From Doris montereyensis (taxonomy: Eukaryota; Mollusca; Gastropoda; Nudibranchia; Dorididae), in NCBI GenBank assembly GCA_037039925.1, contig JAXRKP010001309.1:76305-140304 (forward strand): a stretch of DNA of 64,000 nucleotides. The letters run 5' to 3'. The notes beneath the pieces were generated by a model. That model was not told where the DNA came from, searched no databases, and saw only the letters and a list, made by a program, of their open reading frames with translations. The position numbers were made by a program, and so were the translations under genes. This document shows, piece by piece, positions 47,690-58,775 of this stretch; position 1 is the first letter of the stretch, and each line of letters begins with the position of its first letter.

Positions 47690-47965
47690 AAATGTTGTTT
47701 ATGCTAAAGACCCTAACAAACTATACATTTCTGAAAAGGTGTTGATTCATGCTTTATGCTAAAAACAAAATAATTTTAGAAATTTACAATGACATAGCCT
47801 TGATCCCTGGGCAAAAATCCAATATGACCACCAAGCTATGTAATTCTTATGTTAGGATCCCTTGAAAAGTTTATAGATATTGTCATTTTCATTCAAAAAC
47901 CCTCTTATCACAGAGTATTTCATGACCTTTCCAGAAATGTATAGTTTGTTGAGGTTCTTATCAAT
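47690..47965. repeat. Foldback repeat
   Basis: ACAAACTATACATTTCTGAA at about 47717 is the inverse of CCAGAAATGTATAGTTTGTT at about 47931. The arms reach about 30 bases with few mismatches around a 190-base spacer. MITE-like; class not assignable. Confidence 0.7.
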
Positions 47966-48594
47966 TGTTCATGGTAAAAAAATTTTCACGAGACGGCTAT
48001 GAGTAATACTATGATGACGAGAAGACAATCACTATTTCCGGAAGCAGGAGAGCTACAGGTATTCTTCAATCGCCGAAGATGCAGAAAACGATAAAAACAG
48101 CTAATAATCAAAGGGAATTAACAATGAAAAACTGGGCAGATGAATTGGCTGATCTAATCAGCTGCTGTAGAATAACGTACAGCAATTAGCCAATTTAATC
48201 GACTATACGCTGTTAATACGGCTTAATGTATTTATTCTCACCGTGCTGTCATTTTGTTACATTTTGTGACAGATATTCCCACCCTGATTTCCTATTTCTT
48301 AGACTGATGCTAAGCTTGATATAATTTAACTAATGTAAAAAACTTGTAATCATAGTGTTGATTCAGTTCATAATCATGTTTTTTTCTTTCTGTTTATTTG
48401 CAATCCTTTCACCATGTTGCCTGAATTTGTTGTATTCTGGGTTTTTTAAAACTCTAATTGTAGAGAAAGAGTTGCACTGAATCTTTTTTTTTTTAGGTAT
48501 CAGAAGATCTAGTTTTACAGTGTCTTCTATATTTCACTTACAGCTTCGCCAACTAGAATTTGTATTGCTTAAAGTAACTTTGTTTTCCATGTTC

Positions 48595-48800
48595 TATCTC
48601 CCCCCCCCCCCTACACAGCCCCATTTTTAAAGACCATACTTACAAACTATTCTTATGAAGCAGATCTTGTGCTCATCACCCCCCCCCCCCCATTCTTACA
48701 GATGTTTTTCTTATAAAATGTATCTCTTGCTCAACACCCCCCCCCCCAGTCATCCTTACTAATGCCCTTCTTATCAAGTGCATCTTTTGCTCAATAGCGT
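48595..48800 (+). repeat. 60-bp tandem repeat carrying C tracts
   Basis: Three units, each with a 12-14 C run followed by a loosely conserved ATTCTTAC...CTTCTTAT...TGCTCA pattern. The C runs at about 48600, 48680 and 48738 are spaced evenly. Confidence 0.8.
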
Positions 48801-49599
48801 AATGTTTTCTCCTGTGATAACTTCTTCATTTTCATGTGCCTTGCACTGTTTCATTCTTAATTCCCTGTCAGATTATATTTCTGATTTAAAGCTAAAAGTT
48901 AAGAATGAAATAAGCTTTGCCACAATATTTTGCATGTTTGTTAAAATTTCACCTTTTGTCATAATGAGATCAATTGTGAGTAAGAAGGTTTTGAGGAAAT
49001 TCAGCCTCGCATTTACACATGTTTTCCCCACCAGTAAAGAATATTTGAAATTAAGTCAATCGCAAACAAATTGCCATGGATGACAAAAACTGCAGCAGCA
49101 TGACTTTTCTCATTTGAATGAGTTTTAAGGCAAAAGCTAAGGCAGGATAGGATCAAGTAGCAAACGGTTGATTTTTACAATCTGTTTTTTTTTATTTTAT
49201 GCCTGCTAGTCTAAGACAGGAGTCACCAAACTACTGTTAGTGTGTCTACTAAGATCACTTTGTCCGGCCTATCGCCATGTCACCATGCGAGAAGTCTAAT
49301 TGATTAGTTTCTGCTGCATGGTTTGGGAAATTCAGATATGTGCGCACCAGGTCTGATCCAACTATCATATTACAACGTCACTATATTTGATAAATTTTTG
49401 GTAAATAATGTTCTTGTTGTCTTTATGTTTTGTGCATTTTGTATTTTATGCAGTGTCAAATCAATAAGTTTCTTGTCTTCCTTTTTATGTATTCAGTGTA
49501 TTATATTGAATAGAATAGTTATCAGGTCCGCAGTCGGCATTCTCTCAGTTATCAGATCCACTGTGAAAAAAATTTGGTGACCCCTGGTCTAAAACATCT

Positions 49600-49868
49600 A
49601 AGACTGGCGTATCCCAGTTTCTGTAGCGCAAAGGGGAACAGGTGATAATAATCACCTTCTGAACAGAACGCTAGCCTGACACAGGGTTTTAGGGTTTTTA
49701 CTCCCAAGTTAGTGCTTGTACCCATTTACACCCTGGGTTGAGAGGAGAAAATGCGTGTTTATTGTCTTTCCCAAGGAACACAACGTCAGAACTAGCTTTT
49801 CTAAGATTCGAACCATGGACCTCATAATCCCAGGTCTTGCAGTCTAACCATTCAGCCACCGACACCAT
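49600..49868 (-). repeat. tRNA-Leu/Ser-type SINE
   Basis: The minus-strand unit with CCCAGTTTCTGTAGCGCAAA (tail), CCAAGGAACACAACGTCAGA, AGATTCGAACCATGGACCTC (B box) and a head ending GCCACCGACACCAT. Confidence 0.85.
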
Positions 49869-50093
49869 GATAGTTAACAAAGCATACCTTAATTGAAAGA
49901 ATGAGAGAAATGTGACAAGGCTTTTCGGAAATGCTTAAAATGAATATAACAGTATTTTAGTTTGTCTTCATGTCAAAGTGAGTTACACAAAAATTTTAAC
50001 TAAGTATTGCATTCGTTAAGCTTTCCTGAGGCCACTGTAGCCTACCCAGTTGTATCTCAAGCTTTTTAGCTTCTGCATTTTAACAATTATAAA

Positions 50094-50862
50094 TGCAGTG
50101 GAACCTCTCTAGTCGGGAAGTTACGGTGGATTGTAAAATTGTCCTGATTTGCAGGGGACATGGGAATCTTGGTTTTCCCTCAGCAGTTTGAGGTACCTAG
50201 CCTTTCTGTGAATGGTACTAAAAAGCAGAATTAAACGAACAAGTAGCCACAGGACCAGTTGATCAAAACGAAGATGGCATTCATCAAAGATATCACTCAC
50301 ACTCACAATCGATCTTCGTTGGACGGTAGATAGATAAGACACATAATCAAAAAGGCATGGTGGGTCGTTAAATCTTTCTCTTGTGTCCACCCTTGCGATT
50401 GACGGATGAGGCAGGCAGTAAAAGACTATGACAGTGCACAACTTTCTAAGCGACGCCCCGTGTCAACAGCAGTCAACAGCAGTCACTGTATTGTTAGGTG
50501 GACGAGCAAGGACTGGCTGGACACTTGCTTTCACACCTTCTTAATGGATGTCTGGTTTGTCTGGCTTATGAACTGGTACTTGCGACATCATGTACACATT
50601 ATGCAATGTATAACACGTGTAGCACTGATGCAGGTGTAATAGTTGATGTTTTGCTAACACAGAAACCAAATTGGGATCAAAAATAAATATGGGGAAATGG
50701 TGATGATAATCATTGCAAGCTCGCGAAAATTGTCCTGATTAGCCGGGATCTTTTCCGTTTAGAGAGGTAAAATATATAGAAACAATTCCATTCCCTGGGA
50801 ATTTTCCCGATTGGCCGGGTTTCCAGATTCCCTGGGTTCCCGATTTGAGAGGTTCCACTGTA
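50094..50862. mobile_element. pogo/Tigger-like non-autonomous DNA transposon, copy 2 (inverted)
   Basis: Ends CAGTGGAACCTCTCTAGTCG and CGATTTGAGAGGTTCCACTG next to TA. The interior is the inverse of 2914-3707, including GACGGATGAGGCAGGCAGT and ACAATCGATCTTCGTTGGAC. No transposase frame. Confidence 0.85.
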
Positions 50863-51899
50863 TATTGATGACTATTTTTAGTAAAATACACACGTTTGTT
50901 GATTTCTATAATAATTGAATTGTTATTATGCCAGATTATGTTCACAGTTTTCTCTTCTCTTATTTGTAACATCGGTTTTTTTATTACTGTCATGTTTTTA
51001 CATATTTAGATTTCAAGTTATATGTGTGAGAAAGTGTTTGTTTTAGTCATTTAGTGGGGGGGGTTCATTCTGTTATATTTTTAGTTTGATCAGATTTTCT
51101 AAATGTGTCAAAAAATGTGAAATACATCACAATGTTTTTTTTTCTCTCATTCCAATTGTGAGAAATTGAGGACCATGAGAAAATATATTAATTTGATTAT
51201 GATTTTACAATGACTGGTAAACTGTGCTGTATGGCATCACTGAGAAAAGAATAAGTGTGCAAGAAGAATTACATAAAGTGCCATGTGTTGATTACATCTT
51301 TCCTACTACTTAAATTGCTTGTGAGAAATTGAAGAATCATTTGAGCACCAAGAAGAATGTACGTATGTTATTTTGATTGTAATCAATTTGATTGATAATG
51401 TCACTTCCTTTTAAAAGAAAGGTGCTCCCTTTGAACAAGCAAAAGTATTATTAAGCAGCTTTGTAACCGTTTTATTTGCTTTCTATTTTCTATGTATTTT
51501 TCAAACCTATGCACAGGCTGAGGCCATTGCTATGGTGACTGCGATCTATTTGCAGTTCATCACTAAATCCCTGTTAAGATTGTTCTTCGTATGCGATGAA
51601 TACATTCTTTTCTTTCTTTTTTTGTGTGCTCTGAACAATGGTCCTGGTGTTATTTTATAGGCCTGATGAAAACATCAATGGTTACGTCAAAGCTCAAAAT
51701 CAAATACAGTACTATTCTGTTTTTTCATCAAATTTGGTTAATCTTTTTTATTAACTTCAAGAGTTTTGTATAAACCATTAACTATACCATTGCATTGCCT
51801 TGAAAACATTTGTTTGCATTGACCATTCCTAGTGACTACGATATTGAAAAGTAATGCATTAAATGTTTGCTGAATATTGAACTTGAAGATGAAATCTTA

Positions 51900-52502
51900 G
51901 GCAGAGAACATAAAGAATGCTAGACACTAGAAAAACAACTAGTGCTAGAAACAAACGGTTGATGTCAAGCCCTTGAAGACTATAGATAGGGCACATAGCA
52001 AATTACGCTAGATTTTGTTCTGCTCACAACATTGAACATGGCAAGTTCATCCCTCAAAGAATTTTTCTTGGTGGACTGCGTGTCACCCAAATTACGGTTG
52101 CAAAACATAGAATGTTTGAATGTTCATGACATTACTAAGGAAAGACGAATTGACGAGGAATACCATCACCTTTTTCATAAACTTAAAATGTATCCTATTA
52201 GATTTGATGGACACACATGGATTAGTCTGAACACATTCAATTACATTTGAAGTAGTAAAGTAGAAACAAAGATGACCGCAAGTAGCACCTACACACTACG
52301 TTACACTACACATCGAGTAGCTTTACGTGCGATAAAGAATAAGGTCTTGATATTTCAAAGTATACAAGCGACGTACTGAATCCCATGCACGAACGTTCAT
52401 GCTTTCTCTATATGTGTCAATAGGACCTTGTGTGAAATATCACTAGTGCTTGTTTCTAACGCTAGCTTATTGTAACGTCTAGCGTTCTCTATGTTCTCTA
52501 CC
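51900..52502 (+). mobile_element. PIF/Harbinger-type element with transposase N-terminal remnant
   Basis: Inverted ends GGCAGAGAACATAAAGAATG and (right, inverted) GGTAGAGAACATAGAGAACG, extended by CTAGAC, flanked by a TTA target duplication (51897-51899 and 52503-52505). At 52032-52250 an ORF contains KERRIDEEYHHLFHKLKMYP, which resembles the N-terminal part of Harbinger nucleases (EFH.LF..L). The catalytic part is missing, so the copy is non-autonomous. Confidence 0.85.
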
Positions 52503-53169
52503 TTACACAGCGCATCAATCATTCCTTACAATTATTACAAAGCAAATACTTTTCAAGTCTCAGATTGATTCAGTGTCAGCCGTAGCACCACCGTTGCATT
52601 CTCTTTCCTTTCATTCCCTTTTTATGATGTTCATGATTTTTATCTCCCTGCTGAAGTTTTGATACATTGTATATAAATGGATATATTTTTATTAAATGAG
52701 ATATTGCAGTTATAATCATTTTAAACTGATATCACATGTAATTCTTGAAGGTGGTCTTTTTTTTTCTTCTTTTTTTCTTTCTTTTTTTCTGTTGGGTGGG
52801 CAGAATATTGTGTGTGCGTGTGTTAAGGGATTTGTTTTGTTATCGTTTAACCCAGTGCCTCTCAAATTATCTGATATAGCGGACGGGCAGTTTCCTTTTT
52901 CAATGTACTAGGGACCGGTGAGCAAAACAAGCATAGTACTTGTAATGAAAAATGGCCAGATTCTTAATCTCCATGTACTGGCAGACAATGGCTGGCGTAC
53001 TGGTGACAGTAGCATGATCATTCATTTGAACAAAAACTGAAAATGGGGGCTACGGAGCTGATTTGTATGCCTGATTATCTCCATTGCGTTATACTTTAAT
53101 AGCCTTTATACTGTGAATGATCAAATCATTTTACACGTCTATTTGTTTTTTGTACTACATCCAACTTTA

Positions 53170-53172
<3 letters not shown>

Positions 53173-53260
<88 letters not shown>

Positions 53261-53320
53261 ATTATTATTATTATTACTATTATTATTATTATTATTATTA
53301 TTATTGATATTGATATTATT
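53173..53320. repeat. (ATT)n microsatellite
   Basis: About 145 bases with a few interruptions (AAT, ACT, GAT). Long Ile- or Asn-only frames here are artefacts. Confidence 0.97.
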
Positions 53321-53713
53321 ATTGTCAAATATACAGCTTTTATAATTATAATACAACTTATTGTACAAATGTGAAGAGGGCTGGCAAACAAAATTTCAAT
53401 GTTAGCAGAAGGCAACTGCTGTTTTATGAATTCAGAGATGCAAATTGTGTCGTCATGGTTACATTTACATTCCTTCCTACTTCTAATGCGTTGATTCACT
53501 GTCCAGTTCTCTATACACATCATGTATACAATCAGGCCAGTGGAGCCTAGAAGGTGTTACAAATTTACATTTCCTGTGGTGAAAAATATACTTTGTATAT
53601 CTAGAGACATTCTCATTTGCTTTTGTAAAAAGTCAAGTAAAAAAAATAACAGAGATTTATTTATTGCACTCTATCTATCTATCTATCTATATATATATTA
53701 TATATATATATAT

Positions 53714-53744
<31 letters not shown>

Positions 53745-53939
53745 GTATTTGATTTTGGAATGTGTGGCCATTATAATGGTATTACTATTACTTGACTTAA
53801 ATGTATTTTATATTCCTTTACTCACTGCTGAATCAAGACAATGAACTGCAATACAATTGTATTTGTTTCAAGAATTCCATCAGCTCACTCAAGAAAGTCT
53901 CATGGATGCAGTATCCAAGCTAGCCTCCAAATATTCTCG

Positions 53940-54630
53940 TTAACTCACTCACTGCCATTATGACACATGTCGGGTCCCATCAATAGACTATAGGCTGCCG
54001 AGCCTGACACACATCGGTATTGACTTTCTTTTTTTTTACCTACTACTTCCCGATATCTTTTGGTATCGGCATTTCTGACACATGTAGTCGAATCATTTGT
54101 ACTGAGAAATTTACGAAAAATTATTATCGGTTAGCACGTTTTGTGCTGGAAATCGAAGGCAGACGGACACTGCTCTAGTACTAGTAGTCAATAATTTTGC
54201 CCTCGAAAACGAAAAATTCCTTCAACACAAGAATTAGCTCTAAATCTACAAGTGAATTTGATTTTGAATCATCAGATCTAACTTTTATGATCATCTAAAA
54301 AGAAACCAAACACTAAATATATGCCCACGTCTAAATCTACCACAGAAACAGCTGTTGTGGAAGATGTGTTGTATGCTTTAAAAAGGTTTATATTTTTCCC
54401 TTTTTTCTTTCCTTTTTTTTCCTTTTTTTCCTCCAGAATAAATAAAATTTTACATACAACAAGTACCAACATCATCTGGAATATATTTTTTATCTGAAGA
54501 GAATGCATTTTGAATTATGTATCTACTTCAAATAGTACATTTACAGTGATTTTTTAATTATATATCAAAATACAATGACCGGCATTTCCCAATCATGTGA
54601 AATGAAAGTTCCCGACAGTGAGTGAGTTAA
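53940..54630. mobile_element. TTAA-flanked foldback element (piggyBac-like MITE)
   Basis: TTAACTCACTCACTG at 53940-53954 and its exact inverse CAGTGAGTGAGTTAA at 54616-54630. The TTAA at both tips fits the piggyBac target site, and CCGACA/GTCGGG words extend the symmetry. No transposase frame in 690 bases. Confidence 0.8.
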
Positions 54631-55108
54631 AAGGTACAGCATTTTGCACTGTATTATTAGTAGTATTAAAAATTATCATATCTACTTAATTTCAATATTC
54701 AACCTTACTTGAGTAATACATCCCTTGCATGTTAAAACTTATGTTTGCTTCAAAGTAAATTTGTTTCTTATGTCATGAAACATTAAAAAAGAAATTGTGA
54801 TAAACCGTTTCTGAAGAATAGCATTTATAAACTGCAAACACTCAAAATTGCCTGTGTTTTGTAAAAGAAATGTTAATATTGACAGACTCTCTCACCTGTT
54901 TTTACATGCGCAAATTATATTATAAAGCATATGAGCATCATGAGCAAATTGTAACATTGCTTAGTACTAAGTAGTGTTTTTTGTGGGGGTTTTCAAACAT
55001 ACGACTATCGTGAAGGAGAATAAATCAGTATTATTAAATTTGTATTAATTCTTCATTATAAATATAAATATAATAAACCATAAAGGGCTTTTAATAAAAA
55101 CTTTTTTC

Positions 55109-55151
<43 letters not shown>

Positions 55152-55649
55152 GTAATAAATTACATTTTTATAGCGCTCTCCATCAATACTAGATTAATCT
55201 CTGAGCACTTTAAGTAGAAATCTCTCTCTAATAAAAAGTCTAAAACTACCTTGCATCAAGCACCAGGTCTTAGTCCTGAAACAGAAAAAGAAACTTGACT
55301 TCTAGCCACTTGAGTTAGTTTTCCAGGTTGTCAGAATTATTGACCTGTCCGAAGTAATGTTATTGTTATATGTACTCTGTTGATGTTTTTTTTTTTTTAT
55401 TTGAGATAAGGATCTTGAGATTACGTAAGATTAATTGCTTTTGGTTTTCCTTTGCCTTTTTTGTTTAAGAAAAGAAAAAACCTCAGCTGCTGTTCTGTAT
55501 ATGTGTTGACCATGTCTTTCATAATATTTCAGGGTAGGTGCCTACGGTCGTACTTACTGAATATATCCAGGCAAATAATTCTACACAAATTGTGTAGTTC
55601 ACTGTTCTCTAATGGATCTTTTATGAATGTGAGTCACCGTTAGAGATGC

Positions 55650-56400
55650 AATATATAGTGAGCGGCAAAAGAAAGGCACATTTTTTAACATGTAAAATAT
55701 GTAAATCATGAGCGAGTAGGCCTACTTTTTACTTGTCTTGTTCAAAGGTGATCTGAACTTGCATGATCACCCTTATTTAAATTATTCAGTGTTTTCATTG
55801 GCTGCTTGAGCAATAAACAATTAAATAGGTCAAATTTCTCAGTGGTACTCGCTTGTCATATCATGGGAGCGGTGAATTTGTATTGCCACAGTCGCTATGA
55901 ATTCAAATCTAAAAAATATGGAAATCAGACAAAATATCTGAAGGAACAAGATGCCAATTTTTTTAGTGAGAAACCAGGAGAAGACGATAAGATGATTTGA
56001 AGCTGACGAGTGTGCTGAACAATTGTCGATGACTCTAGGTGTTCACATCAGCACTATCGATCGGCTGTAGAACCATTTCCATGCTGCAAACACAAACACA
56101 GATCGTCTCAGAACTGGCAGACCAAGGACAACAACTGAAGGCCAGGATTGCTACATTGTGCGCCAGCACAGGAGGAATACCTAGCTAACACTAACAGCTT
56201 AAGAGACTGCCAGAAACACCATTGGAATGACCTGCCGCAGATTGAGCAACAGGACTGCGGAATGTGGTTTTAATTGTTTATTGCTCAAGCAGCCAATGAA
56301 AACATTGCATTGTTTGATTGAGGCTGATTGAGCAAGTTTAGATCACGTTTGAACCACACAAATAAAAAGTACTCACCCGTAGAACAAAGAAAGGTCAAAG
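55650..56400 (+). mobile_element. Tc1-like transposon remnant with long inverted ends
   Basis: GTTTTCATTGGCTGCTTGAG plus CAATAAACAATTAAA (55789-55823) is the inverse of TTAATTGTTTATTGCTCAAG plus CAGCCAATGAAAAC (56269-56302). More distal parts of the arms also pair (CTACTTTTTACTTG with TAAAAAGTACTC). Between the arms, in broken frames, lie STIDRLRNRFHAANTNTD-type and RTGRPRTTTEGQDCYIVRQH-type peptides, the helix-turn-helix N-terminus of Tc1/Tc3 transposases. No catalytic domain remains. Confidence 0.75.
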
Positions 56401-57886
56401 ATAAATAAAGGAAAGATACAAAATACACATACTTTATATTTAAAGAAATGGAATACAAAATCAAAGTAAAAGAGAATCGTTATATTATTAATACTAATTT
56501 ATTGTCACTAATCTCATAGTAAAGTAGGGAAAACACCTCCTAAGATCTGAATCATTTACATTTGTAATTGTAAATTAATGACTGTCTCACTGACACTCTT
56601 TTTTTTTCTTGCTTGTGTGTTCCTTTACGGTTTAAAAAACCATGACATTGACATAAGCTGTGGGTTTTTCTTCTTTTGTTTTTGTTTTTTTACTGTCTTA
56701 GTTTTTGTCAACATGGAATCAAATTTTGGAGGAAGGTCAGTTAAGTTTTTTTCCTTCCGCCAGGTATTGGGTGACATATTTTATCAATGTATGTAAGTAG
56801 AACAAGCATTTCAAAAGAAGTCTGTGTAATTTAAGGTAAATACAGGGAGCTTGGCCTTACCTGCCTTTATGACTGTCTTGCTTTATATGTGATTTACTAT
56901 TAATTAAATTCACTGCTTGTTTAGACCACTGATTTGTAAAATTGTGTTCCAGTCCCAGTTCACCGTTCGATCAACTTGCAAATAAAAGATTTTTATTTTT
57001 CTGTTTTATTTTTAAGTGTTTTACAATTATCACTTTTGGCTATAGAATAACTGCTGCACACATTTAAGTTACAGTCATTTACAGGAGATTTAAATTGACC
57101 ATGTATAAAGATTCAATGTTCGAGTTAGACACATGTTCAAAAGCCTGTAAAGGTGTAAGGATAGGGTTAGTTTATATATGTGATTATGAAGGGTTCTATC
57201 ACAAAACATGATATATCCACATGTCACAAAACGAATAAAAGTAAGAAACCTGTTACTCTTATTCATGATTTGTCAATTGATCAATTGTAACTTAATGTGT
57301 CACGGACAAAGAGGACATTTAACAGTGATATTGACTTAAAAGTTAAATCAGATATATGTACTTTCTCAGAATTAAAGCTTTTTTTTCGCAAGATACGATA
57401 CATCCAGAAAACATGAAGCACTCCCCAATGTAAAAAAAAAAAAAAAAAAGAAAAACAGAACAAACATAGAATTAATAATCAAACACCTTCATTGTGATAA
57501 AAACATTGGGGGGGGGGGACCAAAACAAAGATTCAAAGAGTTAAAAACAACCAAGGATAATACCCTTCATTGAAAATAAATTGCGTAGGGTGTTTATCAT
57601 TTGAAGAGTTCTGGTTGGCCGAGAAAGCATATATTGCATTTTGTGAAAAACAATTATAGGTGTATATCGCGTTTTGTAATGAAAAATTGAATTGTCAAGC
57701 TTAAATGAATAGGATATATTGTGTTTTGTGAAAAAAGGAAACTGTTTATCTGTAACTGTAACTGTAAAGATTTCAAAATGAAATATCACAGGGGCATTAA
57801 CTCATTTTTTCAATGTTGGTCTATATTGTGTTTTGTGAAGGAACCCTTCATGTTAATAATATTGAATAAACGTTGTAGAATAGTAA

Positions 57887-58190
57887 AGTAAGTAAATCTC
57901 CTTCAAGACCATTATTGCCCATAAGTTGAAGCTTATCCCAGATTCTATTGCGTGAAACGGTACAGGTGATAATGTTAATAATCACCTCCTGGACAGGACA
58001 CTAGTCTGTCACGGGTTTTTACTCTCAATTTAATGCCTGTACCCCATTTGCACTCTAGGTGAGTGGGGAAGATGCATGTTAAGCGCCTTTCCCCAGAAAC
58101 ACAATGACGGATCTAGCTTTGCTAGGATTAGAACCCAGATCCTCATGATTAAGTCCAGCAGCCTAACCCTTGGCCACCAACGCCACACTT
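57887..58190 (-). repeat. tRNA-Leu/Ser-type SINE
   Basis: The tail-first unit CTCCTTCAAGACCATTATTG, GGATTAGAACCCAGATCCTC (B box) and GCCTAACCCTTGGCCACCAA (A box) on the minus strand. Confidence 0.8.
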
Positions 58191-58775
58191 ATGATGTAGA
58201 GTAATAAGTAATAGTAACAAAACATGTTAATGAGAGTACATGTATTGATAGGGATTGTGTTGGCATGATGTATTTGGCAATTGATTCCAAACTGATGGGT
58301 TGGTAATTAATGAACTATATTAACAAATGAAGGCTGAAGTGAAAGTACTAGACTTGAAATGGGACACAAAAAAACACATTGAGGATCACGCAACCTCAAC
58401 CACCAGCCAACTAAGCCAACTAACTGATGACTATATTTTCTATGTTTTCTCCAGCCATCGATAAATTATATATATGCGTATGTATATCGGTTTCCAATCC
58501 ATATTATAAAAACATGATTTTTTTTATAGTAGTAATCTTTGTACATGTAATAATGCTACAGTGGAGCTCATCTACAAAATGGCGTCAGATACAACAGGAC
58601 CTTTTCAAATCCATTTTAATCTCTTTATATAAGATATGCATGTATTAGTATTAGAATATGCATGCTTAGAATGGCAATTAGCATCCACCGATGGCATACA
58701 CGGCTACAACGGGACTCTATGCCGAAAAGAATGCACCACTACACACTGTCTATATCAATCATTATCATATATTGT

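Noticed and set aside
53117..53523. Poly-Ile and poly-Asn frames
   Set aside because: Translation of an (ATT)n tract.
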